From assembly GCA_964472165.1 (NCBI GenBank), contig CAYYJE010000107.1:1-10026 (forward strand): a stretch of DNA of 10,026 nt. Direction: 5' to 3'. Below the pieces are notes generated by a model that had not been told where the DNA came from, searched no databases, and saw nothing but the letters and a program-made list of their open reading frames with translations. How positions within the stretch are numbered: position 1 is the stretch's first letter; each line of letters begins with the position of its first letter. Below, piece by piece: positions 1 through 6,697 of the stretch. Made by a program: the position numbers and the translations under genes. The DNA comes from UBA1413 sp964472165. GTDB lineage: Bacteria > Bacteroidota > Bacteroidia > Bacteroidales > Prolixibacteraceae.

Positions 1-1
1 C

Positions 2-136
2 TTTTTTATATTTTTGCGGCAGAAATGGTATGAAATGAGAGGTTGCATGAAAGATGGCTGTCGGAGAGATGGCTGTATTAAAGGGGATGGTGATGCGTTT
101 GATCCTGTAAATGAGGAACTGACGCATTTTTTTTAA
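2..136 (+). other. Open frame running in from the window edge; possible 3' end of an upstream gene, or non-coding leader
   Basis: One + frame stays open from the window edge to a TAA at 134-136, about 45 codons, ending in residues read as NEELTHFF. The first part is AT-rich and reads like intergenic DNA, while the second part has plausible codon use. It could be the C-terminus of the gene before carA, a short ORF starting at the ATG at 35, or chance. I do not recognise the peptide. The sequence GATGGCTGT occurs twice, at 53-61 and 69-77. I found no convincing promoter for carA here, so carA may be transcribed from further upstream. Confidence 0.15.
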
Positions 137-157
137 TTATTTCTTAAGTTTTACCAG

Positions 158-1234
158 ATGTTGGAAACTGTGAATGTGAAATTGGTTTTAGAGGACGGAA
201 CTGAATTTGAGGGGGAGTCATTTGGGTACAAAAGATCTGTGGCCGGAGAGGTTGTTTTTTACACGGGTATGACGGGGTATCCCGAAAGTCTGACGGATCC
301 CTCCTATGCCGGTCAAATCCTGGTCCCCACATTCCCCATGATCGGGAATTACGGGGTTCCTGACGATTCATACCAGGATGGGCTTCCCCGGTTCTTTGAG
401 TCGGAAAAGATTCAGGCCTCGGGTATTGTCGTTTGTGATTATTCTCATGAATACAGTCACTGGAACGCCCAAAGGTCGCTCTCCGGCTGGTTGGTTTCAA
501 GCGGGGTTCCCGGAATCTATGGCATTGATACCCGGGCGCTGACCCGGATTTTGCGGGTGAAAGGTTCGATGCTGGGAAAAATTGAATTCAGCGATGAACC
601 GGTCAGTTTTTATGATCCCAACCAGGAGAATCTTGTGGCCAGGGTGAGTTGTACCGGGAAAACAGTGTATGGAAACGGAAAATTCCGGATTCTTCTGATC
701 GATTGCGGGGTAAAGGCGCATATCATCAGGTGCCTGTTGCAACGCGACGCCACGGTGATCCGGGTTCCCTGGGATTATGATTTTTCAGGGGAGGAGTATG
801 ACGGCCTTTTCATTTCAAACGGACCGGGTGACCCGGCCATGTGCGGGATTACCGTCGGGCATATCCGTAATGTTCTGGACCAGGACAAACCCATTATGGG
901 GATTTGTCTGGGTAACCAGCTGCTGGCCAGAGCTGCCGGTGCGTCGACCTACAAACTGAAATTCGGGCACAGGGGGCACAATCAACCGGTTTTACTGAGC
1001 GGGACCGACCGTTGTTTTATTACCTCCCAGAACCATGGGTATGCCGTTTCCCAGGATTCACTGCCGGAAGGGTGGGAACCCCTTTTTGTTAACGTAAACG
1101 ACGGCACCAATGAAGGTATCAGGCACTCCACAAAGCCCTTCTTTTCCTCCCAGTTCCATCCGGAAGCTTCAAGCGGACCGGTCGATACAGAGTTTTTATT
1201 CGATGAATTCATGGACAAAATCAAAAGACTATGA
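158..1234 (+). CDS. carA: Carbamoyl-phosphate synthase small (glutaminase) subunit
   Basis: This subunit hydrolyses glutamine and passes ammonia to CarB for carbamoyl phosphate, the first committed precursor of pyrimidines and arginine; it acts in the cytoplasm. The N-terminal CPSase small-chain domain covers roughly residues 5-135 and the class I glutamine amidotransferase domain roughly 175-355. The nucleophile is Cys250 in GICLGNQ, and His334 and Glu336 in FHPE complete the triad. The oxyanion-side motif NGPGDP lies near residues 221-226. At 358 aa it is slightly shorter than the E. coli protein (about 380). ATG 158 is the first in-frame start that keeps the whole N-terminal domain, and no clear Shine-Dalgarno sequence precedes it. 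Its stop overlaps the carB start (ATGA), which suggests translational coupling. From memory, the segment after the nucleophile (HGYA, LFVNVND-TNEGI, KPFF) resembles animal CPS1/CAD closely. Confidence 0.98.
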   Translation: MLETVNVKLVLEDGTEFEGESFGYKRSVAGEVVFYTGMTGYPESLTDPSYAGQILVPTFPMIGNYGVPDDSYQDGLPRFFESEKIQASGIVVCDYSHEYSHWNAQRSLSGWLVSSGVPGIYGIDTRALTRILRVKGSMLGKIEFSDEPVSFYDPNQENLVARVSCTGKTVYGNGKFRILLIDCGVKAHIIRCLLQRDATVIRVPWDYDFSGEEYDGLFISNGPGDPAMCGITVGHIRNVLDQDKPIMGICLGNQLLARAAGASTYKLKFGHRGHNQPVLLSGTDRCFITSQNHGYAVSQDSLPEGWEPLFVNVNDGTNEGIRHSTKPFFSSQFHPEASSGPVDTEFLFDEFMDKIKRL

Positions 1235-4200
1235 CGGATCCTCGTATGCAAAAGGTACTTATCCTGGGCTCAGGAGCTTTAAAAATCGGTGAAGCCGGTG
1301 AGTTTGACTACAGTGGCTCACAGGCGCTGAAAGCGTTAAAGGAGGAAGGGATTGAAACGGTACTGATCAATCCGAATATCGCCACCATCCAGACTTCTGA
1401 AGACATTGCCGACAAGATCTATTTTTTGCCGGTAACTCCGTTTTTTGTGGAACAGGTGATCAGGAAGGAGCAACCACAGGGAATTATGCTGGCTTTTGGG
1501 GGACAAACAGCACTGAATTGCGGGGTGGAATTGTTCAGAACGGGAATCCTTGAAAAATACAATCTGGAAGTGCTGGGAACACCCGTCGGGGCAATCATGG
1601 AAACTGAGGATCGTGACCTTTTTTCCAGGATGCTGGGTGAGATCGGAGTGAAAACGCCCCGGAGCATTGCTGCCACCCGAATGGATGAAACGGTGGCAGC
1701 TGCCCGCGAACTCGGTTTTCCGCTGATTATCAGAGCCGCTTACACCCTTGGCGGATTGGGGAGCGGTTTCTGCGACAACATGGAAGAGTTGAAAACCCTG
1801 GCAGCAAAAGCGTTCACCTATAGCCCCCAAATTCTGATTGAAGAGTCGCTAAAGGGATGGAAAGAGGTGGAGTACGAGGTGGTCCGCGACCGGTTCGACA
1901 ATTGCATCACTGTGTGCAACATGGAAAATTTTGATCCCCTGGGAATTCATACGGGGGAGAGTATTGTGGTGGCCCCTTCCCAGACACTGACCAACAGGGA
2001 ATATCACCAGCTCAGGGCTGTCTCCATCCGGATTATCAGGAGGGTGGGGGTTATCGGAGAGTGTAACGTGCAGTTTGCTCTTGACCCTGAATCAGAGGAT
2101 TACCGCGTCATTGAAGTGAATGCACGTCTGTCGCGCTCCTCTGCCCTGGCCTCCAAGGCTACAGGATATCCTTTGGCTTTTGTGGCCGCAAAACTCGGGT
2201 TGGGATATGGTTTACACCAGCTGAAAAATTCGGTAACCAAAGTCACAACGGCCTGTTTTGAACCTGCCCTTGATTATTGTGTGGTGAAGATTCCAAGATG
2301 GGACCTCAATAAATTCTATGGTGTCTCCAGAAACCTTGGAAGTTCCATGAAAAGTGTGGGCGAAATTATGGCCATCGGCCGGACCTTTGAAGAGGCCATA
2401 CAGAAGGGAATCAGGATGACCGGGACGGGAATGCACGGTTTTGTGGGGAACAGGGAAGAGATTGCCATCGAAGAGATAGAGGAAGAACTGGCCCGTCCCA
2501 CTGACCGGCGCATCTTTGCCATTGCGGAGGCTTTTCACAAGGGATATTCCGTCAAGGATGTCCACGAAAGGACAAAAATTGACAGATGGTTCCTCAGCAA
2601 GCTTCAGAATATTTATGAAATCAGAAACAGGCTTCTCTCATTTAATCACTTGGAATCCCTTCCTTCCGGTTTATTGCTGGAGTCGAAAAAGGCTGGTTTT
2701 TCAGATTTTCAGATATCCAGACTCGTTATTAAGGGTTCAAACTCAGGTGTGGAGGAAAACCTGCTCAAGGTGCGCGAATTCCGTAAATCACTGGGTATCG
2801 TACCTGTGGTAAAGCAAATTGATACCCTGGCAGGGGAATATCCTGCCATGACCAATTACCTCTATATTACCTACAACGGGATTGAACATGATGTGGAATT
2901 CAGCCAGGATGGCCGTTCGGTGATTGTGCTTGGTTCAGGGGCCTACCGTATCGGCAGTTCTGTGGAATTCGACTGGTGTTCGGTCAATGCTGTTAAAAGT
3001 ATTCATGCACAAAATTACCGGTCGGTAATGATTAACTATAATCCGGAAACCGTGAGTACAGATTACGACACCTGCGACCGGCTTTATTTTGATGAGTTAA
3101 GTTTTGAAAGGGTACTTGATATTGTTGATCTGGAGAATCCTCATGGGGTGGTGGTTTCCATGGGCGGACAAATTCCCAATAACCTGGCCATGAAACTCTA
3201 TCGCCGGCAGGTTCCTGTAATCGGAACGTCTCCGGCCGATATAGACAGGGCTGAAGACCGTGACAAATTCTCTTCCCTGCTCGACCGCCTGGGCGTAGAC
3301 CAACCCCGTTGGGCCAGACTGTCTACCACCGAGGAAATTCACCGCTTCATCGGAACTGTTGGGTATCCGGTGCTGATCAGGCCTTCATACGTGCTCTCGG
3401 GAGCAGCCATGAATGTGGTTTCCAATGACGAACAACTGGATCATTTTTTGAAAATGGCATCCGATGTCTCCAAAGAACATCCGGTGGTTGTAAGTGAGTT
3501 TATTGAACAGGCCAAGGAAATTGAAATGGATGCAGTGGCTGACCATGGCGAGATCATTGCCTATGCAATTTCAGAACATGTGGAATTTGCAGGGGTTCAC
3601 TCGGGGGATGCCACCATCGTCTTCCCTCCCCAGAAACTATATGTGGAAACTATCCGGAGGATCAAACGGATAACCCGGCAAATTGCCGTTTCGTTGCAGA
3701 TAACCGGTCCGTTTAATATTCAGTTCCTGGCACGTGACAACGACATCAAGGTAATTGAGTGCAACCTGAGGGCCTCCCGAAGCTTCCCGTTTGTGTCAAA
3801 GGTGATGAAGCTTAACCTGATCGACATTGCCATCAGGGTGATGTTGGGTTTAAAGGTTGAAAAACCCGACAAATCACTTTTTGAACTCGATTATGTCGGT
3901 GTAAAAGCTCCGCAGTTTTCTTTTGCACGCCTTCTGAATGCCGACCCTGTGCTGGGAGTCGACATGGCTTCAACCGGCGAAGTGGGTTGTATCGGTGAAA
4001 ATTATTATGAAGCCATCCTCAAAGCCATGCTTTCGGTCGGCTATACCATCCCTGCCAAAAACATCCTGATTTCCTCAGGTCCATCCCGTTCAAAAGTGGA
4101 GTTGCTGGAAAGTGCCCGTATGTTGCGCGACAGGGGATACCAGCTTTATGCCACCGAGGGAACCCATAAATATTTTATGGAAAACGGGGTTGAAAATTAC

Positions 4201-4458
4201 CTTCTTCACTGGCCCGATGAAGAAGATCGTCGCCCTAATACCGTGGAGTTCCTCAGGGAGAAGAAAATCGACCTGGTAATTAATATCCCGAAAAACTATA
4301 CGAAAAGGGAACTGCGCAACGGATACCAGATCAGGAGAAGCGCCATCGATTACAACATTCCACTTATTACCAATTCCAGGGTAGCCAGTGCATTTGTGTA
4401 TGCGATCTGTAAATATGCGCCCGAAAATCTGACGATAAAAAGCTGGGGTGAGTATTGA
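1231..4458 (+). CDS. carB: Carbamoyl-phosphate synthase large (synthetase) subunit
   Basis: CarB makes carbamoyl phosphate from bicarbonate, two ATP and the ammonia released by CarA. At 1075 aa it has full family length and the expected internal duplication. The first ATP-grasp half starts with LGSGALKIGEAGEFDYSG near residue 10 and contains NARLSRSSALASKATGYP. An oligomerisation region follows, then a second half from about residue 563 (VLGSGAYRIGSSVEFDW, later ECNLRASRSFPFVSK). The C-terminal MGS-like regulatory domain covers about 943-1075. The start overlaps the carA stop by 4 nt. Wording such as LINPNIATIQTS and KGWKEVEYEVVRD is closer to eukaryotic CAD/CPS1 than to E. coli CarB. In the MGS-like domain Thr975, Thr978, Trp994 and Asn1018 line up with N-acetylglutamate-contacting positions of CPS1 as I recall them. 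No frameshift or missing motif was seen. Confidence 0.98.
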   Translation: MTDPRMQKVLILGSGALKIGEAGEFDYSGSQALKALKEEGIETVLINPNIATIQTSEDIADKIYFLPVTPFFVEQVIRKEQPQGIMLAFGGQTALNCGVELFRTGILEKYNLEVLGTPVGAIMETEDRDLFSRMLGEIGVKTPRSIAATRMDETVAAARELGFPLIIRAAYTLGGLGSGFCDNMEELKTLAAKAFTYSPQILIEESLKGWKEVEYEVVRDRFDNCITVCNMENFDPLGIHTGESIVVAPSQTLTNREYHQLRAVSIRIIRRVGVIGECNVQFALDPESEDYRVIEVNARLSRSSALASKATGYPLAFVAAKLGLGYGLHQLKNSVTKVTTACFEPALDYCVVKIPRWDLNKFYGVSRNLGSSMKSVGEIMAIGRTFEEAIQKGIRMTGTGMHGFVGNREEIAIEEIEEELARPTDRRIFAIAEAFHKGYSVKDVHERTKIDRWFLSKLQNIYEIRNRLLSFNHLESLPSGLLLESKKAGFSDFQISRLVIKGSNSGVEENLLKVREFRKSLGIVPVVKQIDTLAGEYPAMTNYLYITYNGIEHDVEFSQDGRSVIVLGSGAYRIGSSVEFDWCSVNAVKSIHAQNYRSVMINYNPETVSTDYDTCDRLYFDELSFERVLDIVDLENPHGVVVSMGGQIPNNLAMKLYRRQVPVIGTSPADIDRAEDRDKFSSLLDRLGVDQPRWARLSTTEEIHRFIGTVGYPVLIRPSYVLSGAAMNVVSNDEQLDHFLKMASDVSKEHPVVVSEFIEQAKEIEMDAVADHGEIIAYAISEHVEFAGVHSGDATIVFPPQKLYVETIRRIKRITRQIAVSLQITGPFNIQFLARDNDIKVIECNLRASRSFPFVSKVMKLNLIDIAIRVMLGLKVEKPDKSLFELDYVGVKAPQFSFARLLNADPVLGVDMASTGEVGCIGENYYEAILKAMLSVGYTIPAKNILISSGPSRSKVELLESARMLRDRGYQLYATEGTHKYFMENGVENYLLHWPDEEDRRPNTVEFLREKKIDLVINIPKNYTKRELRNGYQIRRSAIDYNIPLITNSRVASAFVYAICKYAPENLTIKSWGEY

Positions 4459-4484
4459 CAGGTAAGCTTTTCAACCCTCATTTC

Positions 4485-4505
4485 CTGATATTTCAGAACT
4501 TTTTT
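4485..4505 (+). terminator. Weak terminator candidate after carB
   Basis: A short hairpin, CTGA-TATT-TCAG, at 4485-4496 is followed by AAC and six T residues at 4500-4505, 27 nt after the carB stop. The stem is only 4 bp, so it would be weak on its own. It is the only terminator-like element between carB and the regulator gene. Confidence 0.22.
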
Positions 4506-4524
4506 ATTAATTTTCAGCCTGGGC

Positions 4525-4555
4525 TTTAAAATCAAATAGGATTTATATATCTTTA
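4525..4555 (+). promoter_or_regulatory. Putative Bacteroidota-type promoter of the regulator gene
   Basis: TTTA at 4525-4528 is followed after 19 nt by TATCTTTA at 4548-4555. The published Bacteroidota consensus is TTTG, 19-21 nt, TAnnTTTG, so each element is one base off. It would give a leader of roughly 25-30 nt before the TTG start. A perfect 14-bp palindrome, TTTAAAGCTTTAAA (4552-4565), overlaps its 3' end and could be an operator, although such AT-rich palindromes also arise by chance. Confidence 0.35.
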
Positions 4556-4576
4556 AAGCTTTAAATTTCTCAAAAA

Positions 4577-4585
4577 GAGGAGGAG
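4577..4585 (+). promoter_or_regulatory. Strong Shine-Dalgarno sequence that fixes the TTG start of the regulator
   Basis: GAGGAGGAG stands 3 nt before the TTG at 4589; the AGGAGG core at 4578-4583 is 5 nt from it. An in-frame TAG at 4586-4588 lies directly before the TTG, so the frame cannot begin further upstream. The next in-frame ATG would remove the cysteine-rich N-terminus. The other genes here lack such a clear Shine-Dalgarno sequence. Confidence 0.75.
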
Positions 4586-4588
4586 TAG

Positions 4589-5338
4589 TTGATAATACCC
4601 GCTGAAATACAGGTCAACTGGGGAAAGGGATCTTCGGATTGCCTGAATTGCCGTGATTTTTGCTGCAAATCATGCTTTACGGGCGACAAGGGCAATTTAT
4701 TCAGGAATCTCTCCCGGGAGGAGATGGACAAATTGGTCGAACAAAAAAAGGAGGTCAGATTCTGGCCAGGGGAGACCATTTTCAAGCAGAACACGGGGTC
4801 ATCCCATATTATCTGCTTCAGGAAAGGTATTGCCAAAGTTTATGTGGAGGGTGAGAAAGAGAAAAACCTGATCATTAAGGTAGTTAAAGATTCCGATATC
4901 ATCGTATCCGGAGGCATCTTAACGCAAAGCATCCGGCCTTTTACCGTGGCTGCCGTAACTGAAGTGGAATGTTGTTTTATCAACTCGGAACAAATCGTCA
5001 ATTTCCTTTTTTCAAATATCAATTTTGCACTGGCATTTCTGGAGAAATACCATATGCAAAGCAACCAGATGTTCAACTCCCTGGTCATGCTGACTCAGAA
5101 GTATATGCCCGGGAAAGTGGCCGACACCATCCTCAACCTCAAAAACAACATCTTCCGGCAAAATCCCTTTTCGATCCCTTTCAGCCGGCAGGAACTGGCA
5201 GAAATGTCGGCCATGACCAAAGAGAGCCTGGTAAGGGTCATGTCCGACTTCAAAGACTCAAAACTTATCCGTATCCATGGTAAAACGCTTGAAGTTTTGG
5301 ATGAAGAGGGACTCATTGCCTTAAGCAGAAACGGATAA
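4589..5338 (+). CDS. Crp/Fnr-family transcriptional regulator with FNR-like cysteines
   Basis: Likely a dimeric cytoplasmic DNA-binding regulator of 249 aa, normal for the family. The cyclic-nucleotide-binding-type beta-roll covers about residues 37-140 (FWPGETIFKQN, IICFRKGIAKVYVEG), the long dimerisation helix about 142-170, and the winged helix-turn-helix about 195-245. In the recognition helix (TKESLVRVMSDF), Glu212 and Arg216 match FNR Glu209 and Arg213, while Val215 replaces Ser212. Cysteines stand at 18, 21, 25, 26 and 29. A central pair stands at 128-129, and Cys129 aligns with FNR Cys122. That pattern suggests an Fe-S cluster sensing oxygen or nitric oxide, but the N-terminal spacing is not the FNR C-X2-C-X5-C. 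The TTG start is supported by the strong Shine-Dalgarno sequence and an in-frame stop just before it. The cytochrome cluster 172 nt downstream is the obvious candidate target. Family assignment is firm; cluster binding is inference. Confidence 0.93.
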   Translation: MIIPAEIQVNWGKGSSDCLNCRDFCCKSCFTGDKGNLFRNLSREEMDKLVEQKKEVRFWPGETIFKQNTGSSHIICFRKGIAKVYVEGEKEKNLIIKVVKDSDIIVSGGILTQSIRPFTVAAVTEVECCFINSEQIVNFLFSNINFALAFLEKYHMQSNQMFNSLVMLTQKYMPGKVADTILNLKNNIFRQNPFSIPFSRQELAEMSAMTKESLVRVMSDFKDSKLIRIHGKTLEVLDEEGLIALSRNG

Positions 5339-5356
5339 GTCTCTTCCTGGCCGTAA

Positions 5357-5398
5357 AAATTGACATTTGTCAATTTAAGAATTGACATGTTGTAATTT
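5357..5398. promoter_or_regulatory. Tandem TTGAC operator-like sites, candidate Crp/Fnr binding
   Basis: Site 1 (5357-5376) is a perfect inverted repeat with 8-nt arms, AAATTGAC and GTCAATTT, around ATTT. Its core, TTGAC-N4-GTCAA, differs from the FNR box TTGAT-N4-ATCAA by one base per arm. Site 2 (about 5381-5398) repeats ATTGACAT exactly 22 bp downstream, but its right arm (TGTAA) is degenerate. Comparing the two 18-nt windows gives 14 identities. They lie 19 nt after the regulator stop and upstream of the hexaheme gene, so they most likely control that gene. They could also affect the regulator's own 3' region. Confidence 0.6.
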
Positions 5399-5416
5399 TT
5401 TTATTTTAAAATATCA

Positions 5417-5426
5417 TATAATTTTA
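5417..5426 (+). promoter_or_regulatory. Putative -10/-7 element of the cytochrome cluster promoter
   Basis: TATAAT lies at 5417-5422 and overlaps TAATTTTA (5419-5426), which is one base off the Bacteroidota TAnnTTTG element. No TTTG or -35 box stands at normal distance upstream, as expected for an activator-dependent promoter. A transcription start near 5429 would place the two TTGAC sites at about -40.5 and -62.5 and leave a leader of about 80 nt before the ATG at 5510. Confidence 0.4.
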
Positions 5427-5509
5427 GGGAGTCAGATTGGAGGCTTCTGATACTTTTACGGAAGTTCTTTCTGTGTAAACAGGACGATTTTCAAAATTAC
5501 CTAATTTGT

Positions 5510-6583
5510 ATGACTATGCGCATCAAAAATTTCGCCGGTTTTTCTTTTGTTACACTCTCAATGTTGCTGGCAATGGCCTCATGTGTGAAGGAAGGGCCAA
5601 TGGGTTTGCCCGGAGCTGACGGGACTGACGGAATCGATGGAAAGGATGGCAATGACGGAACAGCTACCTGTCTGGTTTGTCACAATACGACGACTCAGAA
5701 TTCGATCCTTGCCCAGTACAAGACTTCACAGCATGCAGCAGGAGTTGCCACGGCAAGGAGCACCAGCAACCAGTGTTCAGTCTGTCACTCCCATGAGGGA
5801 TTTCTTGAGCATGTCGTCACAGGCAGTGATACAACTTATGCCGGTGTGGCTCATCCGACCAATATTGATTGTGCCACCTGTCATTCGAAGCACGGTACCT
5901 TTGACTTTTCCGCCGACGGGCCCGATTACGCGTTGCGTACCGTGGCTTCAGTGGACCTGATGCTCTATACCGATCATGTTAAGAAGATCGATTTCGGCAA
6001 TACTTCCAACCTGTGTGCCAATTGTCACCAGCCCAGGAATTCCTACCGGGTTCCCGGTGAAGGGGGTGAGACAACGGTTAGCATTACCAGTAGCAGGTAT
6101 GGCCCTCATCATGGTCCGCAATCCACGCTGGTGGAAGGAATCGGGTTGTATGATATTGCCGGCCCGTCACCCATTCCCGGAACCAAGTCACATCCGCACC
6201 GGACGGGGAGCTGTGTCGGATGCCACATGGGAGATTTTTCAAACAGTACAGGCGGTCATACCTGGAATCCTTCGCTGGCAAGCTGCAAAACCTGTCACAG
6301 CAGTGCCACAAGTTTTGATGTGAACGGTGGGAAAACAAAGATTGCCGGTTTGATCAACGACCTTAAAAATGCGTTGGTAGCCAAAGGGGTGATGGATGCC
6401 ACAGGCAATCTTACCAAACCGGGCGGGAAGACCATTTCTGCTTCAAATCCCCTGGTGTTGCCGGTTAAACAAGCCGGTGCATTCTGGAATTATATCACAT
6501 TGATTGAAGACAGGAGCACGGGGATACACAATCCCAAATATATTGAGGCTGTTCTGAAAAATTCAATTGAAGCGCTCAAATAG
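5510..6583 (+). CDS. Hexaheme c-type cytochrome lipoprotein with collagen-like stalk
   Basis: A predicted exported electron-transfer protein of 357 aa. The signal peptide ends in a lipobox-like MASC, so Cys25 would carry lipid. Straight after it comes a Gly-X-Y run from Gly29 to Gly50, with eight glycines at every third position, several of the triplets G-x-D. Six CXXCH heme-binding motifs start at residues 54, 89, 121, 169, 235 and 259. Twelve other histidines (for example 75, 95, 101, 115, 128, 156 and 340) are enough for bis-histidine ligation of all six hemes. The C-terminus, with HNPKY at 340-344 and a short helix, resembles other multiheme cytochromes. A second ATG at 5516 could be the start. 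No active-site signature of a known reductase was recognised, so it is more likely a conductor or terminal surface cytochrome. As first gene of the cluster it sits behind the candidate Crp/Fnr sites. Confidence 0.94.
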   Translation: MTMRIKNFAGFSFVTLSMLLAMASCVKEGPMGLPGADGTDGIDGKDGNDGTATCLVCHNTTTQNSILAQYKTSQHAAGVATARSTSNQCSVCHSHEGFLEHVVTGSDTTYAGVAHPTNIDCATCHSKHGTFDFSADGPDYALRTVASVDLMLYTDHVKKIDFGNTSNLCANCHQPRNSYRVPGEGGETTVSITSSRYGPHHGPQSTLVEGIGLYDIAGPSPIPGTKSHPHRTGSCVGCHMGDFSNSTGGHTWNPSLASCKTCHSSATSFDVNGGKTKIAGLINDLKNALVAKGVMDATGNLTKPGGKTISASNPLVLPVKQAGAFWNYITLIEDRSTGIHNPKYIEAVLKNSIEALK

Positions 6584-6597
6584 GAACCGGTCCTGAA

Positions 6598-6629
6598 GTG
6601 GCAGGGCAAGCGTGTCTGCAGTCTGCCAC
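6598..6629 (+). other. Hairpin in the gap between the hexaheme and monoheme lipoprotein genes
   Basis: GTGGCAG (6598-6604) and CTGCCAC (6623-6629) form a perfect 7-bp stem around an 18-nt loop, starting 15 nt after the stop at 6583. Only ATTTAG follows, with no T run, so it is not a typical intrinsic terminator. It could be a weak pause, a processing site or a 3'-end stabiliser. The rest of the gap (6584-6697) holds no gene or clear promoter that I can see. Confidence 0.3.
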
Positions 6630-6697
6630 ATTTAGTCAAAGGTTGTGGCGGGTATGCGGAGCAACTGCGGATCGGTCAGTATTACGGTTTAACAAAG

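Noticed and set aside
1336..1830. 164-codon minus-strand open frame within carB
   Set aside because: It lies wholly inside a well-conserved ATP-grasp coding region and its translation shows no family features.
4485..4496. CTGA-TATT-TCAG as a Crp/Fnr operator before the regulator
   Set aside because: The spacing between the GA and TC cores is 4 nt, not the 6 nt seen in the downstream sites and in FNR boxes; a weak terminator stem is the better reading.
5360..5422. TTGACA at 5360 or 5382 acting as a sigma70 -35 box for TATAAT at 5417
   Set aside because: Spacings are about 51 and 29 bp instead of about 17, and Bacteroidota promoters do not use TTGACA; activator sites explain the repeats better.
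5469..5484. Small hairpin with a GTAA (GNRA-type) loop in the probable leader of the hexaheme gene
   Set aside because: The stem is only 6 bp including one G-T pair; nothing else supports a riboswitch or RNA thermometer, and such hairpins are frequent by chance.
5510..6583. Hexaheme protein as a nitrite reductase or other known multiheme enzyme
   Set aside because: There is no CXXCK or other catalytic heme signature; all six motifs are plain CXXCH.
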